Origin: Prevotellaceae bacterium
Lineage (GTDB): Bacteria > Bacteroidota > Bacteroidia > Bacteroidales > Bacteroidaceae
Length of the DNA: 11,674 nt
Direction of reading: 5' to 3'
Assembly: GCA_030536165.1 (NCBI GenBank)
Contig: JAUNQM010000043.1
Coordinates: 1 to 11,674, forward strand
Shown: positions 5,952-11,674 of the stretch, one piece after another
How the letters are laid out: each line of letters begins with the position of its first letter
Position numbering within the stretch: the first letter of the stretch is position 1
The notes under the pieces: model-generated
Seen by the model: the letters and a program-made list of their open reading frames with translations, nothing else
Told to the model about the DNA's origin: nothing
The model's database searches: none
Program-made: the position numbers and the translations under genes

Positions 5952-7079
5952 ATGATTTACACTAACTTCAAAGGTAAAGAACTTTCAATGTTAGGCTTCG
6001 GCCTGATGAGACTTCCTGAAAAGGATGGACAGATTGACGCTGCCCAGGTGGAGACAATGATTGAAGCTGCAATAAAAGGTGGCGTGAATTATTTCGACAC
6101 AGCATGGCCATACCATAACGGCACGTCGGAGACTGTTGTGGGAGAGATCCTCAAGAAGTATCCACGCGAGAGTTTCTATCTTGCAGATAAGTACCCAGGG
6201 CATCAGCATTTCAAGGAGTTTCATCCAGAAGAGATATTTGAGAAACAACTCAAGAAATGCCAGGTAGATTACTTCGACTTCTATCTGATGCATAATATGT
6301 GCGAGAACAGTCTTGCAGACTATATGGACAAACGATGGGGAATGCTTGAATATTTCGTGCAGCAGAAACGCGAAGGGCGCATTCATCATCTCGGTATGTC
6401 AACCCACGCAAGTGCCGAGACGCTGCGCGCGATACTTGACTCCGAATGGGGCAAGGAGATCGAGTTTTGCCAGATACAACTTAATTACGTAGATTGGACG
6501 TTGCAGCAAGCAAAGGAAAAGGTTGAAATACTTCGTGAGCATAATATCCCTATTTGGGTTATGGAAGGACTCCGTGGCGGTCTGCTTGCCAATCCTCCTA
6601 TTGATGCCTTCCGTTGGTTGCAGTCGATAGATGGTGTCACGGTTGTGTTGAGTGGTATGTCAAATCTTCAACAGGTCATTGATAATATAAGTATATTTAA
6701 TGAAAGGAAGCCGCTCAGTCAGGACGAGTTTGAGTCACTCTCAACGAATTGCAATTTGCTGAATAATGTATTACCATGCACAGCATGCCGCTACTGCACG
6801 AGTGAATGCCCGATAGGGTTAGACATACCAACCCTGATAGCGTCGTATAATGACATAAAGGTAACGCCGGAAGGTCAGGTGGCTTTTACACCGATTATGT
6901 ATATCGAGACGCTTGACGAGTCAAAGCAACCAAAGAGTTGTCTGGCGTGTGGAGCTTGTGCTTCGGTTTGTCCGCAGGGTATAGACATTCCACAGGCTAT
7001 GAGTGATTTGGCTGAAAGCTACGACGGGGCAAAGAAGTGGTCGGATATATGTGAAGAGCGAAACCGTCTTAATCCATAG
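5952..7079 (+). CDS. Aldo/keto reductase with C-terminal dicluster 4Fe-4S domain
   Basis: A 375-residue fusion of an NAD(P)H-dependent aldo/keto reductase barrel (about 1-265) with a ferredoxin-like domain. The AKR tetrad is visible: D49 and Y54 (FDTAWPYHNG), K80 (LADKYPG) and H114 (YLMHNM). GMRL-type (GFGLMRLP) and GLRGGLLA phrases are typical of the iron-sulfur AKR group. The C-terminal part has two CxxCxxCxxxCP motifs, at C276/279/282/286 and C330/333/336/340, each able to hold a 4Fe-4S cluster. The protein could therefore couple carbonyl reduction or oxidation to one-electron carriers such as ferredoxin; substrate and partner are unknown. It should be cytoplasmic. All expected residues are present and the length is normal for this group. 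The start ATG follows the G-free leader with no Shine-Dalgarno sequence; the exonuclease gene follows 27 bases after the stop. Confidence 0.92.
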   Translation: MIYTNFKGKELSMLGFGLMRLPEKDGQIDAAQVETMIEAAIKGGVNYFDTAWPYHNGTSETVVGEILKKYPRESFYLADKYPGHQHFKEFHPEEIFEKQLKKCQVDYFDFYLMHNMCENSLADYMDKRWGMLEYFVQQKREGRIHHLGMSTHASAETLRAILDSEWGKEIEFCQIQLNYVDWTLQQAKEKVEILREHNIPIWVMEGLRGGLLANPPIDAFRWLQSIDGVTVVLSGMSNLQQVIDNISIFNERKPLSQDEFESLSTNCNLLNNVLPCTACRYCTSECPIGLDIPTLIASYNDIKVTPEGQVAFTPIMYIETLDESKQPKSCLACGACASVCPQGIDIPQAMSDLAESYDGAKKWSDICEERNRLNP

Positions 7080-7106
7080 CGGAATCAGAAAATCAGGGTA
7101 ACAAGG

Positions 7107-7739
7107 ATGAAGAAGATAATATATGACAAAATAGACAAGGCGAAAATCGCAGAAATGAAGAGAGTCGTCTTCCCTGGGAGGATATTTGTTATCACGACAG
7201 AAGGCGAGGCACGACGCGCAATCGATTATCTGATGACATTCAAACTCGTTGGCGTAGATACTGAGACTCGGCCTTCATTCCAGAAAAGAAAGACAAACAA
7301 GGTGGCTTTGCTGCAGGTCAGCACAGAAAACGAGTGTTTTTTGTTTCGCCTTAATCGTCTTGGCATAACGCCAGACATAAAGAGATTTCTTGAGTCTGAT
7401 GTGATAAAGGTTGGTGCTTCGTTGCATGATGACATTCACGTGATGATTACACGTCAGAAGTTTGCACCGAAGAACTTTGTTGACATACAGAAGATTGTTG
7501 AGCAGCTTGGCGTGAAAGATAAAGCCTTGAGGAAACTCTATGCGAATTTCTTTGGCATGAATATTTCAAAGACTCAGCAGTTGACAAACTGGGAAGCCGA
7601 CATACTTACCGATGCGCAGAAACAATATGCAGCCATCGATGCGTGGTCGTGCATCAAACTCTACAATGAGATAACACGTCTGATTGCAACGCAAGACTAT
7701 GAATTGGTAGAAACCGTTAGTTTGACTGATAATGTATAA
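7107..7739 (+). CDS. 3'-5' exonuclease domain protein (RNase D-like, DEDDy)
   Basis: A 210-residue single-domain DEDD exonuclease. Exo I is VGVDTETRPSF with D51 and E53; Exo II is KVGASLHDDIHVM with D108 or D109; Exo III is YAAIDAW, Y174 and D178, the DEDDy form. QLTNWEADILTDAQKQYAA is the usual lead-in to motif III in RNase D-like proteins. It lacks the HRDC domains of full-length RNase D (about 370 residues), so it matches the short 'exonuclease domain-containing' proteins of Bacteroidetes. The substrate is probably structured RNA or DNA 3' ends, by family. The flanking genes include an rRNA methyltransferase and a tRNA lysidine synthetase, which suggests an RNA role by context only. All four acidic residues and the Tyr are present. 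It lies 33 bases before the next gene. Confidence 0.9.
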   Translation: MKKIIYDKIDKAKIAEMKRVVFPGRIFVITTEGEARRAIDYLMTFKLVGVDTETRPSFQKRKTNKVALLQVSTENECFLFRLNRLGITPDIKRFLESDVIKVGASLHDDIHVMITRQKFAPKNFVDIQKIVEQLGVKDKALRKLYANFFGMNISKTQQLTNWEADILTDAQKQYAAIDAWSCIKLYNEITRLIATQDYELVETVSLTDNV

Positions 7740-7772
7740 CCCATTGTGCACTATAAAACCGCAAAATAACAA

Positions 7773-8951
7773 ATGAAAAAAATATACCTTAAGAAAGGCA
7801 AGGAAGATAGCCTTAATCGTTTCCATCCGTGGGTGTTCTCTGGTGCGATTCATCATACCGATGATGGCATCGAAGAGGGAGACATCGTAGATGTCATTAC
7901 TTCCAATAACGAAAAAATCTGCGTTGGTCACTATCAGATAGGCAGCATCGCTGTGCGAGTGCTTTCCTTTGATGGTGAGGCAATCGATTCAAACTTCTGG
8001 GAAACGAGACTCCGTTCAGCATTTATGATGCGAAAGAGAATAGGCATGGCTGATAATCCTTCAAACAACACTTACCGTCTCGTTCATGGCGAGGGCGACC
8101 TTTTGCCTGGGCTTGTTGTCGATGTCTATGGCAAGACAGCCGTTGTTCAGGCTCACAGCGTCGGTATGCATGTCTGCCGTAAGCAGATTGCAGAGGCGCT
8201 CATGAATGTTATGGAGGGTAGGGTAGAGCACATCTTCTATAAGAGTGAGACTACATTGCCGTTCAAGGCAGACCTCGGTCAGGAAAACGGTTTCCTGTTT
8301 GGGGGCAGCGACGACAATATTGCTGTTGAGAATGGATTGAAGTTTCATGTGGATTGGTTGCGCGGACAGAAAACAGGCTTCTTCGTTGATCAGCGCGAAA
8401 ATCGTTCGTTGCTTGAGCATTATGCAAAGGACAAGAATGTACTCAATATGTTCTGCTACACAGGTGGCTTCTCGTTCTATGCCATGCGTGGAGGTGCTAA
8501 TTTGGTTCACTCTGTTGATAGCAGCGAGAAGGCAATCGAGCTTACACGCAGCAATGTAGAACTGAACTTCCCTGGTGATAAGCGTCATGAAGCCTACTGC
8601 GAGGATGCTTTCAAGTATCTCGACATGGCAGGCAACAACTACGACCTCATTATCCTCGACCCGCCTGCGTTTGCAAAACATCGTGCCGCACTCAAGAATG
8701 CACTCAAGGGATATACGCGTCTCAACCAGAAAGCCCTTCAAAAGATACAGCCAGGAGGAATCCTCTTCACGTTCTCATGTTCACAGGTTGTTACAAAGGA
8801 CAACTTCCGCAATGCCGTGTTTACTGCTGCGGCTCAGGCTAAGAGAAAGGTTCGCATCCTTCACCAGCTTCATCAGCCTGCCGACCACCCAATCAATATC
8901 TTCCATCCAGAAGGTGAATATCTCAAGGGATTAGTCCTTTACGTCGAATAA
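7773..8951 (+). CDS. Class I SAM-dependent rRNA methyltransferase, RlmI-type (PUA + Rossmann)
   Basis: A 392-residue cytoplasmic enzyme of the RlmI/YccW group, which makes 5-methylcytosine in 23S rRNA in E. coli; the exact target here is not known. An N-terminal PUA domain (about 1-75) is recognised by LKKGKEDSLNRFHPWVFSGAI and GDIVDVITSN. The middle part has RLVHGEGDLLPGLVVDVYG. The catalytic domain has GQKTGFFVDQRENR at 198-211, SAM motif I VLNMFCYTGGFS at 223-234, the acidic strand SVDSSEKA, motif IV DPPAF at 296-300, and FSCS at 334-337 with C336 as candidate catalytic Cys. The length and ending (HPEGEYLKGLVLYV) match the family. It sits 33 bases after the exonuclease gene and 30 bases before tilS, suggesting an RNA-processing operon. 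Confidence 0.93.
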   Translation: MKKIYLKKGKEDSLNRFHPWVFSGAIHHTDDGIEEGDIVDVITSNNEKICVGHYQIGSIAVRVLSFDGEAIDSNFWETRLRSAFMMRKRIGMADNPSNNTYRLVHGEGDLLPGLVVDVYGKTAVVQAHSVGMHVCRKQIAEALMNVMEGRVEHIFYKSETTLPFKADLGQENGFLFGGSDDNIAVENGLKFHVDWLRGQKTGFFVDQRENRSLLEHYAKDKNVLNMFCYTGGFSFYAMRGGANLVHSVDSSEKAIELTRSNVELNFPGDKRHEAYCEDAFKYLDMAGNNYDLIILDPPAFAKHRAALKNALKGYTRLNQKALQKIQPGGILFTFSCSQVVTKDNFRNAVFTAAAQAKRKVRILHQLHQPADHPINIFHPEGEYLKGLVLYVE

Positions 8952-8981
8952 AGATAGATTTCTATAGCATCTATATTAATA

Positions 8982-10202
8982 ATGAACAAACTTCGTAGTT
9001 ACATCGCAAAGCACGACTTGCTATCACTTGATGGCAAGTATCTTGTAGCCTTGAGCGGTGGTGCCGATAGCGTGGCGCTTCTGCTTATGCTTACCGATAT
9101 TGGCTATAAGGTTGAAGCTGCTCATTGCAACTTTCATCTTCGCGGCGACGAATCAAATCGCGATGAGAAGTTTGTCAGAGAACTCTGCGAGCGGTTGAAT
9201 ATCCCCCTTCATACCACTTCGTTTGATACTCTTGCTTATTCCCGCGAGAAAAAGATTAGCATAGAGATGGCTGCGCGTGACCTTCGCTATGATTATTTCT
9301 TACGCGTAAAAACCGAAATCAAAGCCGATGCTATTTGCATCGCTCACCACAAAGACGACATTGTGGAGACCGTTCTTATCAATCTCATCCGTGGCACAGG
9401 CATTAAAGGCCTTACTGGAATACGCCCTAAGAACGGAGACATCGTGCGCCCGTTGTTATGTCTTGACAAAAGCGAAATCCTCAGTTATCTTCACCAGAGG
9501 CATCAGACCTACGTAACAGACAGCACCAATCTCGTTCCTGATGTTGTCAGAAACAAACTCCGCCTCAACGTTATTCCGATGTTGAAGGAGATAAATCCAG
9601 CCTTTGTTGATAATGTGGTGCGTATGGCTGATAATATTACCGACGCAATAGCTGGTACGGCTGAAAACGAACTCTTTAATATTCTCAGCGTTTTCGGCTT
9701 TAATGGCAAGCAGACTCGTCAGATAGCCGATGTCACTCAAAGCGGAAAGATTTTCACTTCCGCAGCATACGAACTCCTTGTTGACCGCGACAAGTATATT
9801 ATAAGTCGTCGTCAAACCGCCGATATTAGTTCTTCTATTGATTCTAAAATATCTGGAGAATCTGGCTTTTCATTAATCACCACCATCATTGACATCGATG
9901 AAACATTCAGCGTGCCGCGCGACAAGTGTTGCGCCTGCCTTGATGCAGACCTCGTCAATATGCCTGTCACACTCCGCCAAGTGCAGACGGGAGATAAGTT
10001 CGTGCCTTTTGGAATGAAAGGCAAAAAACTCGTGAGCGATTTCCTAACCGACATAAAGATGCCGCTTACCGACAAGCGTCGTCAACTCGTTGCCATTGAT
10101 TCAACGGGTGAAATCCTATGGGTTGTCAATCAGCGCCCCGACAATCGTTACCGCATTACCGACAAAACCACAAAAGCCCTCCTGCTTAGCGTGGAATCGT
10201 AG
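8982..10202 (+). CDS. tilS: tRNA(Ile)-lysidine synthetase TilS
   Basis: An essential cytoplasmic enzyme in most bacteria: it uses ATP and lysine to convert C34 of the CAU-anticodon tRNA-Ile to lysidine, switching recognition from AUG to AUA. In the 406 residues the N-terminal PP-loop is LVALSGGADSVALLLML with SGGADS at 25-30. It is followed by HCNFHLRGDESNRDE at 48-62, ARDLRYDYF, IAHHKDDIVETVLINLIRGTG at 120-140, RPLLCLDKSEI, and TDSTN...VRNKLRLNVIPML. The C-terminal TilS domain is seen in VQTGDKFVPFGMKGKKLVSDFL and WVVNQRPDNRYRI. It looks complete. The start ATG is preceded by an A/T-rich 30-base spacer with no Shine-Dalgarno. It is the last gene of the housekeeping block; a 194-base gap and a new promoter follow. 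Confidence 0.95.
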   Translation: MNKLRSYIAKHDLLSLDGKYLVALSGGADSVALLLMLTDIGYKVEAAHCNFHLRGDESNRDEKFVRELCERLNIPLHTTSFDTLAYSREKKISIEMAARDLRYDYFLRVKTEIKADAICIAHHKDDIVETVLINLIRGTGIKGLTGIRPKNGDIVRPLLCLDKSEILSYLHQRHQTYVTDSTNLVPDVVRNKLRLNVIPMLKEINPAFVDNVVRMADNITDAIAGTAENELFNILSVFGFNGKQTRQIADVTQSGKIFTSAAYELLVDRDKYIISRRQTADISSSIDSKISGESGFSLITTIIDIDETFSVPRDKCCACLDADLVNMPVTLRQVQTGDKFVPFGMKGKKLVSDFLTDIKMPLTDKRRQLVAIDSTGEILWVVNQRPDNRYRITDKTTKALLLSVES

Positions 10203-10239
10203 GTTCTTTCTTTCATCAAGCGCAAAAAATCCTCTATAA

Positions 10240-10273
10240 TTTGCGTCTAATCAAAATATTATTTGTAATTTTG
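10240..10273 (+). promoter_or_regulatory. Bacteroidetes-type promoter upstream of secreted protein gene
   Basis: TAATTTTG at 10266-10273 matches TAnnTTTG exactly. TTTG at 10240-10243 lies 22 bases upstream, slightly wide for the -33 element. The transcript would start near 10280, leaving a leader of about 115 bases before the ATG at 10397. That leader (10280-10396) is A/T-rich towards the gene. It contains two small, mutually exclusive hairpins, GACGA/TCGTC (10305-10320) and CGTCA/TGACG (10317-10333). No known riboswitch was recognised. Confidence 0.6.
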
Positions 10274-10396
10274 CAACGTATTATGCGTACTCCACTAAAT
10301 GATAGACGATATTTGTCGTCAATCGCTATGACGCAATGACGAAAAGAATAACAGAAAAAAGACAATAATAAGCCATAAGTTAAACATAAAAAAGAA

Positions 10397-11263
10397 ATGC
10401 ATTTGAAGAAAATTTCTATTATCGCATCTATGCTGATGTTGGGCATCGGCATGGTAAATGCCCAGACAGCCTACACTTCGGTTCAGCAAAATGGCTCGAA
10501 GATAGCAGCACTGGGTACGGCAGCCTTCAGCGTAACGGACAACCCTACTGTGGAGTTCATCGACGGCAAGGCAGTAATGAAGATTGACGAGAACACAGTT
10601 GCTGAATTACCAATGACAACAAACGGCGAACTTGTTGTAGATTTCACCGCTCCAGAAGGTGATGTAAACACGGTCAGCAAGTCTGTCAGCGCAGCTGGCT
10701 ACGCTACTATCTACAGTCCCTTCCAGTTGCAGGTGCCTACAACAGGTGTTGAGGTCTATGCTCCTACTTACGACAGCGAGAACCACATGCTCAAGTGCAA
10801 TGACGACACAAAGGTTAACGGAAAAATACTCCCGGCAGGCACAGGTCTTTTGCTGAGGAATGAAGGCACGGCTAATTTCACAATCTCTGCAGGCGATGCA
10901 ACTGCAGTAAGCAAGGCTGCGCTGTCTGGTTCAGCACTCACTATCCCAACTGAAAGTGTGGAAGTAGGAGATGGTAAGGCTATCTATACACTCGGACATG
11001 AAAAGACACATAAGGATTTGTTTGGTTTCTTCAAGTACTCAGGCACGACCCTCAATGCAGGTGTTGCATACCTTATTGCACCAAAAGCAAGCAGCACTGC
11101 AAAGGAAGAAGGCGTAATGTTCTCATTCGGCGATGATGCAAACTCAATCGAAAGCATCGCAACCATGACTAAGAATGTTGATGGTAAGTACATCGAGAAT
11201 GGCCGCGTAGTAATCATGAAGGCTGGCCACAAGTTTAATGTTAACGGACAGGAGGTAAAGTAG
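10397..11263 (+). CDS. Secreted beta-rich hypothetical protein of Prevotella kind (288 aa)
   Basis: The N-terminus MHLKKISIIASMLMLGIG...VNA|Q is a clear signal peptide with cleavage after residue 22. The mature part is Thr/Val/Gly/Ala-rich and probably all-beta. The phrases AGYATIYSPFQLQVP, VEVYAPTYDSENHMLKCND, KILPAGTGLLLRNEG and LNAGVAYLIAPKA are of a kind repeated in many Prevotella secreted proteins, so this is probably one member of an expanded family. The C-terminus, ENGRVVIMKAGHKFNVNGQEVK, resembles the tails of such proteins and may be a sorting or anchoring signal; that is inference. No enzyme motif was seen. The protein at the left edge shares the AGVAY phrase and a related tail. 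The stop codon is followed after one base by a short peptide gene, so the two are surely translated from one message. Confidence 0.8.
   Translation: MHLKKISIIASMLMLGIGMVNAQTAYTSVQQNGSKIAALGTAAFSVTDNPTVEFIDGKAVMKIDENTVAELPMTTNGELVVDFTAPEGDVNTVSKSVSAAGYATIYSPFQLQVPTTGVEVYAPTYDSENHMLKCNDDTKVNGKILPAGTGLLLRNEGTANFTISAGDATAVSKAALSGSALTIPTESVEVGDGKAIYTLGHEKTHKDLFGFFKYSGTTLNAGVAYLIAPKASSTAKEEGVMFSFGDDANSIESIATMTKNVDGKYIENGRVVIMKAGHKFNVNGQEVK
11251..11255 (+). promoter_or_regulatory. Strong Shine-Dalgarno (GGAGG) for the short peptide gene
   Basis: GGAGG ends nine bases before the ATG at 11265 and lies within the last codons of the secreted protein gene. Bacteroidetes genes rarely show such sequences, and the other starts in this window lack one. 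It supports the peptide gene being translated, though codon use for GQEV may explain the bases by chance. Confidence 0.5.
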
Positions 11264-11264
11264 T

Positions 11265-11423
11265 ATGAAAGCAATAGAAAAGAAACAGTACGCAAGCCCT
11301 GCATGTGAGGCAATGTCACTTTGCACCTCTTGCATTCTTGCAGGTTCACAAGAAGAAGCGACCAAAATGAAGGTTTATAATACGTTTGAGTATTATGACT
11401 ATGAGACTGACGAACAATATTAA
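11265..11423 (+). CDS. Short Cys-containing acidic peptide (52 aa), hypothetical, downstream of a secreted protein
   Basis: ATG at 11265, one base after the preceding stop, to TAA at 11421-11423. The sequence runs MKAIEKKQYASPACEAMSL, CTSCILAGSQEEA, and ends FEYYDYETDEQY. It has Cys at 14, 20 and 23, a very acidic and Tyr-rich tail, and no signal peptide. It shares Y-x2-P-x2-E (YASPACE against YIEPKSE), a hydrophobic patch ending in Ser at almost the same distance, and an acidic aromatic tail with the peptide at 559-708. The tails and Cys content differ, giving the appearance of a conserved leader with a variable end. It may be a modified or exported peptide, or a small partner of the secreted protein; both are inference. 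Function unknown. Confidence 0.7.
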   Translation: MKAIEKKQYASPACEAMSLCTSCILAGSQEEATKMKVYNTFEYYDYETDEQY

Positions 11424-11443
11424 AAGAGCAACGAACATAATTT

Positions 11444-11674
11444 ATGAAAAAGATATTATTCACCCTCGTGGCACTCTGCGCCACAATGAGCATTGAGGCT
11501 CAGAAAATAGAGATTTACGATAAAGGAGAACTTGTGACAACTTATTATAATGAACATGGCCATGAGTACAAGGTAGTGTTTAAAGAAATTATCACAGGCA
11601 CAGCAAAGAGAACTGGGGACATTGATGTGAAATGGGTACGGCTATGGGCAGGCGGTCCTAAGTTCGCTGAGTAT
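11444..11674 (+). CDS. Secreted protein, 5' part only (3' truncated by window)
   Basis: ATG at 11444; 77 residues are visible and the frame is open to the last base. MKKILFTLVALCATMSIEA|Q is a good signal peptide with cleavage after residue 19. The mature start, KIEIYDKGELVTTYYN, resembles N-termini of Prevotella surface proteins. The last visible part, VKWVRLWAGGPKFAEY, resembles the phrase that opens the FISUMP-like (Fibrobacter succinogenes major paralogous) domain in Bacteroidetes secreted proteins; this is a tentative match from memory. It begins 20 bases after the short peptide gene, probably in the same transcript. Confidence 0.75.
   Translation, partial: MKKILFTLVALCATMSIEAQKIEIYDKGELVTTYYNEHGHEYKVVFKEIITGTAKRTGDIDVKWVRLWAGGPKFAEY

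Noticed and set aside
8061..8741. Open frame of 226 codons on the minus strand
   Set aside because: Antisense to the conserved core of the rRNA methyltransferase gene; no start signal or motif.
8347..8934. Two + strand open frames of 70 and 119 codons within the methyltransferase gene
   Set aside because: Out-of-frame shadows of a strongly conserved gene; Ser/Arg-rich low-information translations.
1..11674. CRISPR array, insertion sequence, integrase or toxin-antitoxin pair
   Set aside because: No regularly spaced repeats, transposase or recombinase motifs, or typical small toxin gene pairs were found on either strand.

Overview
The window looks like a chromosomal segment of a Bacteroidales bacterium, most likely Prevotella or a close relative. 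The evidence is: two promoter-like sites of the Bacteroidetes type (TTTG about 20 bases upstream of TAnnTTTG), mostly absent Shine-Dalgarno sequences, secreted proteins whose C-terminal tails resemble those common in Prevotella, and housekeeping proteins that read as Bacteroidales versions. Every supported gene is on the + strand. No tRNA, rRNA, CRISPR array, insertion sequence or prophage gene was seen.

Left edge (1-770): the 3' end of a secreted-type protein, followed 16 bases later by a 49-residue peptide gene and a clear intrinsic terminator. Right edge (10203-11674): a promoter, a 288-residue secreted protein, a 52-residue peptide gene that starts one base after the secreted protein's stop codon, and then the start of another secreted protein. 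The two short peptides share a Y-x2-P-x2-E motif, a hydrophobic patch ending in Ser, and an acidic, aromatic tail. The same arrangement of secreted protein plus short peptide therefore occurs at both ends of the window, and it is the best candidate for something undescribed.

Middle (about 798-10202): a co-directional housekeeping block. It holds mtaB (tRNA ms2t6A37 methylthiotransferase, with its own promoter and an unusually short inter-domain linker), a family 2 glycosyltransferase, a secreted DUF4861-type protein, rarA (replication-fork AAA+ ATPase), an aldo/keto reductase with two ferredoxin-like 4Fe-4S motifs, a DEDD 3'-5' exonuclease domain protein, an RlmI-type rRNA methyltransferase, and tilS (tRNA-Ile lysidine synthetase). 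Three of these modify tRNA or rRNA and a fourth is a nuclease of the RNase D type, so RNA modification and processing is the main theme. Gaps inside the block are mostly short (19-33 bases), so co-transcription is plausible.

Two junctions inside the block are unusual. The mtaB-glycosyltransferase gap (2081-2299) is a non-coding stretch bounded by a 13-base direct repeat, with three successive hairpins enclosed by a 7-base inverted repeat. The rarA-reductase gap (5859-5951) has a CTAG-rich hairpin followed by a 43-base C-rich stretch without a single G, which would form the leader of the reductase gene.
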